Source: Zeaxanthinibacter sp. PT1 (GTDB taxonomy: Bacteria > Bacteroidota > Bacteroidia > Flavobacteriales > Flavobacteriaceae). Taken from it: a stretch of 64,000 nucleotides of DNA. Location: positions 248,001 to 312,000 of the forward strand of contig NZ_JAQPCN010000002.1 of NCBI RefSeq assembly GCF_028464225.1. Reading direction: 5' to 3'. The notes beneath the pieces are model-generated. The model was not told the origin of the DNA, searched no databases, and saw nothing but the letters and a program-made list of their open reading frames with translations. Below, piece by piece: positions 17,222-26,793 of this stretch. Both the position numbers and the translations under genes were made by a program. Every line of letters begins with the position of its first letter. Position 1 is the stretch's first letter.

Positions 17222-19599
17222 ATTTTTGCTGTTATGGAGTTTTTCACCTGCTTATGCCTGCTCTTATCACTTTTTTCTAAAAGCTGTTTTCTGAGGCTGG
17301 TCGACGCTCTCTGAAGTTTTTCATTCAGTACGTGGTCTTCCGGGTGATATTTTTCAATGCCAGTCTTCAATTCAAGGGCTTTGCTATGCTTACCACTCCA
17401 GTAATAAGCATCGAGAAGAGCCGCATAACCATCTGAATATACAGGGTACTTACGTACCACGCTACTGAGTATTCTTTCGGCTGGTTCATACTTCCCCTGC
17501 CATGCAGCTATCCTTCCCATGAGTATTTCGGTGTCGGCATGTCCGGGCACTTTGTCCAATATATATCGACAGAGGAGATCAGCCCGATCCCAATCTCCTT
17601 GGAAGGCAATCTCTCTTGCAATGCCGTAGGCTTTATCATAATCCTCCCCGTTAAAAATGCTCTGTATCCAGATCTGGTCTTCGTTACTGAATTCTTGGGA
17701 TGTATATGAGTTTAGACCAATGTTAACAGGAGGTATAAGCTTGTTCTGCATGGTTACATAACGGTTAACCGCCTTAAAATATTGGAATGCCGATTCTACT
17801 TCCTCTTCCTTTTCATGATTCCTGAGCTTCGTGAGTGTAAAGGATGGCCCGATCTTGTACAAATCACCATTACTCCAAAAGTGAGATCCCATTATAAAAT
17901 CCTCTATGCCGTTCTGGTATCGAAATAAAGGAATGGTCTTATGGTCGGACTCCATCAACAAATCATCCCCTAACCACGCTACCTCCGAAGGCTGCTTTAT
18001 TGGATAGTCCTGGCCTAGTAGGCCCAACAGGGCGGGTACTATATCGGCATGGGAAGCCAATACACTGAATTTCCGCGCTTCTTTTATTAAAGGACTGTAC
18101 ATGATGAGTGGCACCCGGTACCGGTCTATATTACTCTCCTGGGGTAACTCTGAGAGGTTATGGCTACCGGTAATAATAAAAATGGTATTATCAAATTCCG
18201 GGTTTGCCTTATACTGTTGAATAAAATGTCTTACCGCATCATCCATATACAGGATAGATGCGAAAATATCGCTGTTTCGACTTATCCTGGAAGCTATCTC
18301 CTCTTGATAGTTTCCTGAAGCCAAGGTCTGCCTCACCTTTTTTACATAGACCTGCTTTTGAGGAATATTGAAGGGTTTACTGCTACTGAGGGTCTGGAAT
18401 ACCTCCAGCCTTGGTCTGCTCCTATCCTTTTTCTCAGAATGATAGAACGCAAACAATGCTTTATCAGGGTATCCTTTAGAGATACCGGCTTCGTCTTCGG
18501 GTTGTTGCTGATATGCTCTTCCAAAATTTTTCCTGCCAATGATCTCGTCTATTCCTTCTTCAAATAAGAATCGATCCATTTGATGTAAAGCTGTATTCCC
18601 CCCATAATAGAATGAAGTCCTGTAACCATTCTCCTGGAGCAGGCTAAATAGCGTATGGCGATTCAGTTGTTGATCGATCTTGGTAAAACCCCTTGTTCCA
18701 AATGGCAGTGAGCCGGTAATACTAGGGACAGCGGCATAATTTGTTCCCTGGTTGCTTAAGAAATGATCCCAGTGCAGTGATTTTTCAGACAATGAGCTTA
18801 GGAAGGGAGTAAATGCTGCGTATTTGGCATCGGTTCCCAGGAAATCCGCTCCTAAACCGTCAATGACAAGGAAAACAAGGTTTGGTCTCTCGGCACCCAA
18901 TTTAAAGTAGGGACCTAATGCCACTGAGGAGGACTTTGGCCGTAAAAGTGGGTATTCAGCTTCCCCTTGGTAGGCGTTCCAGTCCATAAGCTCCGTTAAC
19001 GCATTCTCTAGCAAATGCTGGGTTTTATTTTCGTTAACAGGGTTTTTATGAGACATGAGCGTGGCGAGGAATATACTGAGCAAAACCAGGGTGAAGGGAT
19101 ACATCCTCGATATAAGATGGTAAACACGGGCCACGAGGCGATACATTACAAGGAAACTCAATAAACCCAGTGATAAACCCAATCCAAGTCTTAAAATAAC
19201 CTGTGAAGAAGTGTAACGGGCTAAATAAACCACGATAAAGTCCGATCCAAGCATTTCGTGGTGTTCAGTGAAGTATAGGGTGGTCAGGATTTCTGAGAAC
19301 AACAGAAAGATAAATACCATCCCACAACTAAATAGACCCAATGATTTTTTTACCGATTCCAGGAATTTGAAAATAAAGGCCAGGATTATTCCTGCCAAAG
19401 ATGCAAAACCTGTATGATGGACCACCAGGATTAACAGGCTCTTGTTGATCACGGAGTCCAATACACCTTGACGGTATAGGTGAAATTGCTGTAATACAGA
19501 TAACAGAACCAGGCAGATAAAAAAAGTCAGGACCATACGGATGTAATCCCGAAGTGGTCGCTGATCCCTTATTTTGCTATCTGTAATACTTGTGAACAT
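17218..19599 (-). CDS. Membrane sulfatase-like transferase with C-terminal TPRs
   Basis: A 793-aa inner-membrane protein. About five hydrophobic segments (residues 20-185) precede a sulfatase/alkaline-phosphatase-fold domain (about 235-560) of the LtaS/MdoB kind. Visible are VFLVIDGLG (Asp247, metal), NQGTNYAAVPSITGSLP with Thr286 as likely nucleophile, and ITGSHNLSELP (metal-binding His). The C-terminal third holds TPR-like helices (about 675-780), for example GRIAAWQGKYEPAERIL. Relatives move phosphoglycerol or phosphoethanolamine onto glycans. Inside this operon it may decorate the polymer made by the GT2 synthase. The TPR tail is unusual and may dock onto the TPR-barrel protein encoded next. 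Confidence 0.75.
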   Translation of the reverse strand: MFTSITDSKIRDQRPLRDYIRMVLTFFICLVLLSVLQQFHLYRQGVLDSVINKSLLILVVHHTGFASLAGIILAFIFKFLESVKKSLGLFSCGMVFIFLLFSEILTTLYFTEHHEMLGSDFIVVYLARYTSSQVILRLGLGLSLGLLSFLVMYRLVARVYHLISRMYPFTLVLLSIFLATLMSHKNPVNENKTQHLLENALTELMDWNAYQGEAEYPLLRPKSSSVALGPYFKLGAERPNLVFLVIDGLGADFLGTDAKYAAFTPFLSSLSEKSLHWDHFLSNQGTNYAAVPSITGSLPFGTRGFTKIDQQLNRHTLFSLLQENGYRTSFYYGGNTALHQMDRFLFEEGIDEIIGRKNFGRAYQQQPEDEAGISKGYPDKALFAFYHSEKKDRSRPRLEVFQTLSSSKPFNIPQKQVYVKKVRQTLASGNYQEEIASRISRNSDIFASILYMDDAVRHFIQQYKANPEFDNTIFIITGSHNLSELPQESNIDRYRVPLIMYSPLIKEARKFSVLASHADIVPALLGLLGQDYPIKQPSEVAWLGDDLLMESDHKTIPLFRYQNGIEDFIMGSHFWSNGDLYKIGPSFTLTKLRNHEKEEEVESAFQYFKAVNRYVTMQNKLIPPVNIGLNSYTSQEFSNEDQIWIQSIFNGEDYDKAYGIAREIAFQGDWDRADLLCRYILDKVPGHADTEILMGRIAAWQGKYEPAERILSSVVRKYPVYSDGYAALLDAYYWSGKHSKALELKTGIEKYHPEDHVLNEKLQRASTSLRKQLLEKSDKSRHKQVKNSITAKI

Positions 19600-19602
19600 T
19601 TA

Positions 19603-21030
19603 TTACGCTTTTGCGAATCCTTTTCTCGCCATAGTACCCCAGCCTGACTTGATATTGAACAGTTTTTTAAAGTTCCCTTTAACCGCCGAATAGACCACGA
19701 TGGGGTGAAAAATAAATGGTTCTATAAGGGCACATAAGGCCAGGGTGAAAATATCTTTGGTTTTATTGTATTGGTTATAAGAGTACATTTCTGCCAGGAT
19801 GGCGTAAAAGGAGAACATCACGGAGAACATATACACTGCGAGGGTGATTCGGATAAAAAATTCTTTATTGAGAACTCCCATATACCAGAATAGTATAACC
19901 GAGAGAAAACCGACGAATTCCAACAAGGGGGCCAGCCATTCATAAAAAAACCAATACGGGTAACTCAGCATTCCTAACCTGCCATAGCTGGGGTTAAAAA
20001 ACATGTCTTTATGAGTGTATAATGTTTCCAGGTTACCACGTGACCAACGGTCCCGTTGATTCACAAACATTTTAAGATCTTCAGGAACTTCTGTCCAACA
20101 CAGGGGATCGGGAATGTACTCTATGGAATAAGGAAGATCCCGATCATGCATAAAGCGGCGCATCCTGAAAACGATTTCCATATCCTCTCCAACCGTATTG
20201 GTATCATACCCGCCTGCGGCAACGGCGATCTCACGATCAAAAAAACCAAAAGCTCCGGAAATAATAAGTAAACTGTCTATTCTTCCCCAGGCCATCCTGC
20301 CAATGAGGAAAGAACGAGTATATTCTAACACCTGGAACTTGGCTAACCAATGTTTTGGCATACGGATCTGTTCTAGCGTACCCCCCGATATTTTACAGGA
20401 ATTTGCAATCCTGATCACCCCTCCTACCGCGATAACCCTTTTCTGTGAACGCTGGAAGAACGATTTTACCACATGCAGCAAAGCTTCTGGAAGCAAAAGG
20501 CAATCTACATCGATACATCCTACATATTGACTTGTCGACAGGTGTATACCGGCGTTGAGGGCATCGGACTTCCCCCCGTTTTCTTTATCCACCACGGTGA
20601 GTTTCCCAAAAGATCGCTGGGTCGATTTGTAGATACCCCTAATTCTCTTACACTTCAGGTCCGGGTCCGTCAGCTCATCCGATTTTACCAGGTCGTAAGC
20701 GTCTATCATTTTCTGTAAGGTATCATCCTTACTTCCATCGTTGATCACCATCACTTCAAAATTCACATATTGTAAGGACAACAGTGACCTGATGTTTTCA
20801 ACGATAGTAGGACCTTCGTTATAGGCCGGCGCAATGATGGTTATACTTGGAGCCAAAGGAGAAGCCATGATCTTTGACAGGTCACCGAAACTATTCTTAT
20901 GCTTATAATGAAGCGAACTCCTGGAAGAGAGATACGCCATAAAACCGAACATAAGGAACAGCGTAGCTGTAAACAACAGGAAAACGATGTTCAGGTATTC
21001 AAATACGATTTGCAGTATATCTTTTTCCAT
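19603..21030 (-). CDS. Processive family-2 glycosyltransferase (polysaccharide synthase)
   Basis: An inner-membrane GT2 enzyme (475 aa) like PgaC/IcaA and hyaluronan or cellulose synthases, which polymerise a sugar while moving it across the membrane. One N-terminal segment is followed by the GT2 domain, with APAYNEGPTIVENIRSLL, INDGSKDDT, NGGKSDALNAG, DVDCLL (DxD), GGYDTNTVGEDME (catalytic ED) and QRDRWSRGN (QxxRW). Several C-terminal membrane segments follow. There is no PilZ domain, so cyclic-di-GMP control is not evident. The start is ATG 21030, two bases after the HEAT-repeat gene; the longer frame begins with TTG. The sugar is unknown. Confidence 0.85.
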   Translation of the reverse strand: MEKDILQIVFEYLNIVFLLFTATLFLMFGFMAYLSSRSSLHYKHKNSFGDLSKIMASPLAPSITIIAPAYNEGPTIVENIRSLLSLQYVNFEVMVINDGSKDDTLQKMIDAYDLVKSDELTDPDLKCKRIRGIYKSTQRSFGKLTVVDKENGGKSDALNAGIHLSTSQYVGCIDVDCLLLPEALLHVVKSFFQRSQKRVIAVGGVIRIANSCKISGGTLEQIRMPKHWLAKFQVLEYTRSFLIGRMAWGRIDSLLIISGAFGFFDREIAVAAGGYDTNTVGEDMEIVFRMRRFMHDRDLPYSIEYIPDPLCWTEVPEDLKMFVNQRDRWSRGNLETLYTHKDMFFNPSYGRLGMLSYPYWFFYEWLAPLLEFVGFLSVILFWYMGVLNKEFFIRITLAVYMFSVMFSFYAILAEMYSYNQYNKTKDIFTLALCALIEPFIFHPIVVYSAVKGNFKKLFNIKSGWGTMARKGFAKA

Positions 21031-21032
21031 TC

Positions 21033-23207
21033 TTATTTCATCAATCTGCGAATACAACTAAAGAACGATCCCGTAACGATTTCAGCAGACTCTTCATTAG
21101 ATACGTCAGGTTCAAAATTCAGATGGAGGAGTCCCTCCTCCTCTTTCGCCGAATGTCCAGGGTCCACTTCTGTATCTGTAGAGGTTACTGCCAATCTCAC
21201 TCCTTCATGCATGGATAACCCCGAGGACTGATCTTGCTCCGAAGATTCACAGTAAGTTCCAACGGGGAATGATTCCAGCAGGGAACCCAGTTTCTCTCGA
21301 ATACACTCCACTTTCTCCAATACCTCGCCTTCTTCCTGTCCTAACAGGAAATCAAGGAATTCCAGCTCTTTTTCATCTCCCACGGCCAGTATTTCGTCCA
21401 GCAGCATCAACTTGGTATCTTTATCACAGCGTAGGAACAGATCGGAAAAGATACTCAGGTGAAAAGCAGGTTCCGGTGAAAAGTCGATCTCCAGCTCCGG
21501 GATATGATTCTCTCCTTTAATAGCTTCTGCATCTTCTAAAAAAGTGTTTTCATCCTCCGCTTTCAGGGCAATGCCATGGGGTTGCAATAAGCTGTCCAAG
21601 GGTACATCTTCCTGCTCCTCTTCTGTCTTTCCACCATCCCCGGCCTCAAGGATCTCGTACACGGTTTCCATATGCATAATGGCCTCACATTCGTCTTCAG
21701 ACAGCTCGGAATCAAATGGTTCCACGGCTTGTGGTTCATTGACCAGGGGCAGGAAATCCAGGGATAGTACACCCCTTGGACTTAGCGTTCCTTCGTATTC
21801 ACGAGCTTCCAGGATTAATTCTTCAAGAGATTCATGAAGGCAGAGGTCAAAAATCTCGAGGTCCTCTTCTTCTATCGGAAGCTCATCAGGAATACTTAAA
21901 TCTGTTTCATCCTGTGCTGATATATTTTCTTTGCTTGCAGGTTCTTCGATCGTGGCAGCGACAGGCATTTCCTCAGCAGGGGGTATTCCGGGAACCGCTT
22001 CGATCAATACCTCCTCTTCTAAAGATGGTGTCTCCGAGGTTTGGGTTACAGTGACAGCGGGTATTGGCTCATTTTCCTGAGTATCTACTTTTTCTACTTG
22101 GTCTTCCTGCTGGGGAGCAACGGTCAGTTCTTCTTTTTCGGTCTTACTCAAAACGTCTTCGGGCAGGATACTGTCGGGTTTTATTTCATTCAGGCTGCTG
22201 ATCGCCTTACTTTTCACCATAAAGTCTTTTTCTTCATGGATTACTCCCTCTAAGAAGGGTATTTCTGTTTCTGAGCCCAAGAAACCAATCGTATCTAATA
22301 TGGTCCGTTTGATTTCTGCTTTATTTTCCGGGTATATTTTCTTTAAAATCTCCAGCGATTCTAAAACACAGAATTCTCTGACACATTCCAGGGCCTCCAG
22401 TTTAATCTGGTCATTTTTATGGCGCAGTAAACGCAGGATTGCATTATTGGCATCACTCTGTTTATAGTAACGTATCAACCGGAGTGCGAACAGGACAACA
22501 TCTTTATTCCCGGAAGTGAGCCAGAGGCGGAAACTAGGGGGAATAAAATCTTCTTTTTCCCGGATAATATCGAGCAACTTTAATTGCTGCCATTCGGAAA
22601 TAGCATATTTGGCCGTATCCAGGAAATAATTAATTCCTTCCTTTCTCAAGGTTACTGTGGCAATCTGGGCTTGTTTTCTTATCACACTTCTCCTGTCGTT
22701 TACAAAGGGTCTGATAAATGTATATGCCTTATCCACTTTCATTCTGCTCAGCTCCAGGATGCCGGACGAAATAATCTCCCATCGCCAGCTGGAAAGTTTT
22801 TCAAATGCATCAAAGTGTAACTCAAGATCTGCATACAGTTGTAGAAGTCTATCCTGTGCATCCCCGGATATATCTTTCTGCAGGTCCATCAGTATTTCTG
22901 TCAGCACTCCCCTGTTGTCCTTATCTTTTAGCATCTCCCGGATACGGATCTTCATCTCAACATATTCAACATTGTCCTCTTTGTTTCCTTCGTTTTCATA
23001 GAACAAAAAGGTACTGATCATAGGCGCCAGTATCTTCTTCCTGGCTGCGGTCCCTCTTTTTTTATTGGATTGAGTTCTCCGGTTGAGAAAAACAATAAGT
23101 AGAAGGATCAGTGCAATTACCGTAAAGCCCACCGTAAAGTACCCCACAAGTTCCAGGTGGAACGAGGTAGCATTCAGGATATAGCGGGGGACTATAGCGG
23201 CTTGCAT
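21033..23207 (-). CDS. HEAT-repeat membrane protein with acidic C-terminal region
   Basis: A 724-aa protein anchored by one membrane segment (about residues 22-42), placing the rest most likely in the cytoplasm. Residues about 85-345 form HEAT-like helical repeats (LRLLRHKNDQIKLEALECVREF is one). From about 350 on, the protein is very rich in Glu and Pro and has little predictable fold; a short structured block lies near residues 600-660. HEAT repeats are scaffolds for protein binding. Lying between the receiver and the synthase gene, it may be the adaptor linking signalling to the synthase. I do not recognise a specific family. Confidence 0.65.
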   Translation of the reverse strand: MQAAIVPRYILNATSFHLELVGYFTVGFTVIALILLLIVFLNRRTQSNKKRGTAARKKILAPMISTFLFYENEGNKEDNVEYVEMKIRIREMLKDKDNRGVLTEILMDLQKDISGDAQDRLLQLYADLELHFDAFEKLSSWRWEIISSGILELSRMKVDKAYTFIRPFVNDRRSVIRKQAQIATVTLRKEGINYFLDTAKYAISEWQQLKLLDIIREKEDFIPPSFRLWLTSGNKDVVLFALRLIRYYKQSDANNAILRLLRHKNDQIKLEALECVREFCVLESLEILKKIYPENKAEIKRTILDTIGFLGSETEIPFLEGVIHEEKDFMVKSKAISSLNEIKPDSILPEDVLSKTEKEELTVAPQQEDQVEKVDTQENEPIPAVTVTQTSETPSLEEEVLIEAVPGIPPAEEMPVAATIEEPASKENISAQDETDLSIPDELPIEEEDLEIFDLCLHESLEELILEAREYEGTLSPRGVLSLDFLPLVNEPQAVEPFDSELSEDECEAIMHMETVYEILEAGDGGKTEEEQEDVPLDSLLQPHGIALKAEDENTFLEDAEAIKGENHIPELEIDFSPEPAFHLSIFSDLFLRCDKDTKLMLLDEILAVGDEKELEFLDFLLGQEEGEVLEKVECIREKLGSLLESFPVGTYCESSEQDQSSGLSMHEGVRLAVTSTDTEVDPGHSAKEEEGLLHLNFEPDVSNEESAEIVTGSFFSCIRRLMK

Positions 23208-23217
23208 ACAGTTATGT

Positions 23218-23595
23218 TTAATTCTTATTTAATTCCCGGCCTACCCTAACGAGCAGTTCTGAAGGACTCACAGGTTTTGAGATAAAATCGTTTGCTCCCA
23301 GTTCAAATGCACTGAGAACGTTTTGTTCATTCCCTGCAGATGAAATGATAATTACCGGAACCTGTGACTTTAATTCGTTCCGGACAAAATCTATCAATTC
23401 TATCCCGGAGAAATAAGGCATCATAATATCGCTTACGATGATATCCGGAATATGATTTTTAAGCAATTCCTTTACTTGCTGCCCATCACTGGCGAGGAGG
23501 ACATCGTAGCCCGCCTTCTTTAGCCGGAAATTGAGAAGGGATGCCAGTAAGTCATCATCTTCTGCAAGCAGTAATTGTTTTTTTGGGGGAGTCAT
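23218..23595 (-). CDS. Stand-alone receiver-domain response regulator
   Basis: A 125-aa CheY-like receiver with no output domain. The acidic pocket (AEDDDLL), phosphoacceptor Asp in IIVSDIMMP, Ser/Thr position (ISSAG) and Lys in ISKPVSP are all present, so it should be phosphorylated. It lies 6 bases downstream of the hybrid kinase gene and 10 bases upstream of the HEAT-repeat gene. Lacking a DNA-binding domain, it probably acts by protein contact, with the HEAT protein or the synthase as candidate targets. Confidence 0.85.
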   Translation of the reverse strand: MTPPKKQLLLAEDDDLLASLLNFRLKKAGYDVLLASDGQQVKELLKNHIPDIIVSDIMMPYFSGIELIDFVRNELKSQVPVIIISSAGNEQNVLSAFELGANDFISKPVSPSELLVRVGRELNKN

Positions 23596-23601
23596 ATTTG
23601 G

Positions 23602-25353
23602 TTATTTAAGTGCATCCAGTGCTTTTTGTATCCTGGCTTCCATAACCGGGAACTCTTCTACGAAACATTCATATAAAAATTTCAGATGCCTGGAGTCCTT
23701 GTCCGTACGTGCATTCTGATGTATTTGCTCCGTCAGCAGGATCAGGCGTTCTGCATTGAACATCTTCAACCCGCATTTGATCTTATGTGCCGATTGCGCT
23801 ATGCCTTCATAGTCGTTATTCTCCAAGTGCATTTTTACCATCCCGATGAACTCCAAGGCGTTCTGCTTGAATAATACGACCAGTTCCTTTAGCAAGTCGA
23901 TCTGGCCCATACAATCCGCCAGCATTTCTTCCAGGTCAAGTTCATCAGTGGTCTCAGGTATTATTTCAGGTTTTATCTCCTTTTCTTTCCTGGCTTCATT
24001 ATTAGAAGGGGCTCTCCTGATAAACTTGGCGAGTTTAGAAAGCAGTTCTTCTGAACTGAAAGGCTTAAGGATAAAATCATTCATCCCTGCCTGCTCACAA
24101 TCACTCTTATCCTGGGCGGTAAAATCGGCTGTAAGTGCAATTACCGGTATCCCGGCTATACGATCCTGGTCATGGTTCCTGATGATCTCCGTAACCTGGT
24201 AACCATTCATTACAGGCATACAAAGGTCCATCAGGACAAGGTCTATCTCTTTTTCCTCTAATAGCTGCAGTCCATAACGAACATTTTCCGTGATATAAGA
24301 AATACATCCCCAGGTTTTTAACCGTTGTTCAATGATTTTCTGATTCAGGGGATTGTCTTCAAAAACAAGGATCCTGCTGCCCCTTACTGTATCCGGGTCC
24401 TGCCTGCTCTCCCGGGTTACCGCTCTCCCACTCTCCTTCCCCGTTTTAAAAGGAATTCTAAAGTGGCAGGTGGTTCCTTTACCAGGGATACTGTCTATCC
24501 CGATAACCCCCTGCTGCTGTTCTATGATCTGTTTAATGATGCTAAGGCCAAGGCCTGAAAAATTAAGTTTTGGGACCTGTCCTTTTGGGGGGGATATAAA
24601 AGCTTGGAATAATTGTTCCAGGGTTTCATCATCCATTCCATCCCCGTTGTCAGCAATCTTAAAATCCAGTTCTACAGCAGACATTTTACTGCGAGTTGCT
24701 CCTATGATCAGTTTTATCTCACCTCTTTCGACAAACTTTATAGCGTTTCCTACCAGGTTCAGTAATACCTGTGATAGCTTAGAAGGATCTCCTTCTATAA
24801 ATTCTGGCACATCCTGATCCATCTCCAGGATTATGGAGATCTTTTTGTTGACGATCAGGGTTTTACACAGGTAAACAACTTCATTGATCAGGCTTGGCAA
24901 ATTAAAGCTCACGGTCTCGAAAATCTCTTGTCCGCTGGAAAGTTTATATAACTCCAGCAATTCGTTAGTGATATTCACAAGCCCGTTAGAATCAGCTAAT
25001 ATGGCCTGGAGCTGAACTCGCTGATCGTGATTCAGCATCCCTTCCTGTAACTTCTCAGAATTCCCGATGATGCTGTGTAAAGTTGTTTGTATCTCCTGGC
25101 TGAAAGAAGTGACCAAATGCATATCTGTTGCACTGTTCACTGTCCCTGCCTGGGATTTATCGGTTACCGGGGAATTTCCCGGGTGTACGATGGTCGATTT
25201 TTCTCCCCAGATCTTCCTCTCCAGCTGAGCCTTAAAGGATTGGAAGGAATTCTTGAGTTCAGAAGCTTCTTCTGCAGATAATTCGCCAAAGGAGAAATGA
25301 TTCAGTTGAGATTCTAACTGGTTGAGCTGGTCAAGTAGGTGGTCTGATTTCAA
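23602..25353 (-). CDS. Hybrid histidine-kinase-like protein (HATPase-REC-HPt) with altered H-box
   Basis: A 583-aa cytoplasmic signalling protein and the first gene of the operon. A coiled region (1-75) leads to a dimerisation/H-box segment, FSQEIQTTLHSIIG at 84-97. In canonical kinases this reads SHEIRTPLN; here Gln86 stands where the phosphorylated His should be. The ATPase domain (about 195-310) looks intact (LLNLVGNAIKF, DNGDGMDD, GLGLSII). A receiver (about 330-450, Asp in LMDLCMP, Lys in ILKPFS) and an HPt domain (His523 in SAHKIKCGL) follow. No membrane segment or sensor domain is seen. The first codon is TTG; an in-frame stop lies upstream with no ATG between. Confidence 0.8.
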   Translation of the reverse strand: MKSDHLLDQLNQLESQLNHFSFGELSAEEASELKNSFQSFKAQLERKIWGEKSTIVHPGNSPVTDKSQAGTVNSATDMHLVTSFSQEIQTTLHSIIGNSEKLQEGMLNHDQRVQLQAILADSNGLVNITNELLELYKLSSGQEIFETVSFNLPSLINEVVYLCKTLIVNKKISIILEMDQDVPEFIEGDPSKLSQVLLNLVGNAIKFVERGEIKLIIGATRSKMSAVELDFKIADNGDGMDDETLEQLFQAFISPPKGQVPKLNFSGLGLSIIKQIIEQQQGVIGIDSIPGKGTTCHFRIPFKTGKESGRAVTRESRQDPDTVRGSRILVFEDNPLNQKIIEQRLKTWGCISYITENVRYGLQLLEEKEIDLVLMDLCMPVMNGYQVTEIIRNHDQDRIAGIPVIALTADFTAQDKSDCEQAGMNDFILKPFSSEELLSKLAKFIRRAPSNNEARKEKEIKPEIIPETTDELDLEEMLADCMGQIDLLKELVVLFKQNALEFIGMVKMHLENNDYEGIAQSAHKIKCGLKMFNAERLILLTEQIHQNARTDKDSRHLKFLYECFVEEFPVMEARIQKALDALK

Positions 25354-25463
25354 TGGAGCTGTTTTTCTATTTTGAGATGAAAATCAATAGGTGCATTAAC
25401 GCTCTAAAAATCTTATATTCGTCGGGGGCTGGCAATAATATGTTACCTAGAGCCCTTAAGCTG

Positions 25464-25491
25464 TTGTCAAACTCCTCTTTTTGTAGGTTTA
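25464..25491 (+). promoter_or_regulatory. Promoter of the dipeptidase gene
   Basis: TTG (25464-25466), a 17-base spacer and TAGGTTTA (25484-25491) fit the Bacteroidota promoter with one mismatch; the ATG follows 13 bases downstream. Confidence 0.55.
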
Positions 25492-25503
25492 AAATTTTAA
25501 CAA

Positions 25504-26793
25504 ATGCGTTACTTCACCTTATTTTTGTGCATATTATCGATAAACTGCGCTGAACAACCAGAGAATAAAAACGATACCGACCTGATGAGCAAGGCCCAAG
25601 AGATACACGACAGGGTGATCACTATTGACACCCATGACGATATCAATGTCAAAAATTTTACGGACAGCATAAATTATACGCAAGACCTGGAGACCCAGGT
25701 AACCTTGCCTAAAATGAATGCCGGTGGGCTTGATGTAGTCTTTCTTATCGTCTATACGGGGCAGGATACGTTAAGCCCTTCAGGGTATGAAAAGGCCGAA
25801 GAAAATGCCATGGCTAAATTTGAGGCTATTCACAAGCTCACAAAAGAATTTGCCCCTGACCAGATTGGATTAGCGGTGAGTTCAGATGATGTTCGGCAAC
25901 TCCAGGCTGCGGGAAAAAAAGTGGCGATGATCGGGGTTGAGAATGCCTACCCCATGGGAACTGATCTATCCAATTTTGAGAAGTATTACAACATGGGTGC
26001 CAGGTATATCTCCTTATCCCATAACGGGCATAGCCAGTTCTGTGATTCCAATACGGGTGAAGAGGACGATCAATGGTTATATAATGGTTTAAGTGAATTA
26101 GGTGAAAAGGCTGTAGATGAGATGAATAGACTAGGAATAATGATCGATTTATCTCATGTTTCCAAGGCATCGATGATGCAGATCGTAGAACGATCAAAGG
26201 CACCTGTGATCGCATCACATTCTTCGGCCAGGGCGTTATGTAACCACAGCAGGAACCTGGATGATGAACAATTAAAAGCTTTAAAGGAAAACGGAGGGGT
26301 GGTTCAGACCGTTGCCTTTTCTTCCTACCTGAATACAGAGAAGCACGAAGCTCGTTCTGCTTATCTAAAAGAATTACACAACCAGGTCGCTGATTCCCTC
26401 GGATTACAATGGTACAGCAGGAGAGAACGCTATTCTCTCAGCGAGGCCGAACAAGAAGCCTATAAAGAAGATGCAGCGCGGATTCAGGAAGAGGTAGACC
26501 GCTTACTGTCAAGCCGCGAGGATGTACCCCCTGCAGTAAATGTGGAGGATTTGGTCAACCATATTGATTATATGGTAGACCTGATCGGTATTGACCATGT
26601 GGGGATCAGTTCTGACTTTGATGGAGGAGGTGGTATCGAAGGATGGAAGGATGCTTCAGAAACCCTGAACGTTACGGTAGAACTGGTAAAAAGAGGGTAT
26701 ACGGAAGAGCAGATAGAAAAACTATGGGGAGCTAACCTTCTAAGGGTACTGGACGAAGTAAGCTCGGTGGCAACTGCCCAGAAAAAGACTTAA
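25504..26793 (+). CDS. Membrane dipeptidase (M19, renal-dipeptidase type), lipoprotein
   Basis: A zinc-dependent M19 dipeptidase of 429 aa, hydrolysing dipeptides including D-amino acid types. The N-terminus is a lipoprotein signal with a cysteine at ILSINC, so it should be anchored on a membrane. Zinc ligands are in DTHDDIN (His, Asp), GVENAYP (Glu), DLSHVS and ASHSSAR (His); SSDFDGGG is the conserved C-terminal motif. The 3' end overlaps the converging thioesterase gene by 4 bases. It is divergent from the hybrid kinase gene and not part of that operon. Confidence 0.88.
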   Translation: MRYFTLFLCILSINCAEQPENKNDTDLMSKAQEIHDRVITIDTHDDINVKNFTDSINYTQDLETQVTLPKMNAGGLDVVFLIVYTGQDTLSPSGYEKAEENAMAKFEAIHKLTKEFAPDQIGLAVSSDDVRQLQAAGKKVAMIGVENAYPMGTDLSNFEKYYNMGARYISLSHNGHSQFCDSNTGEEDDQWLYNGLSELGEKAVDEMNRLGIMIDLSHVSKASMMQIVERSKAPVIASHSSARALCNHSRNLDDEQLKALKENGGVVQTVAFSSYLNTEKHEARSAYLKELHNQVADSLGLQWYSRRERYSLSEAEQEAYKEDAARIQEEVDRLLSSREDVPPAVNVEDLVNHIDYMVDLIGIDHVGISSDFDGGGGIEGWKDASETLNVTVELVKRGYTEEQIEKLWGANLLRVLDEVSSVATAQKKT

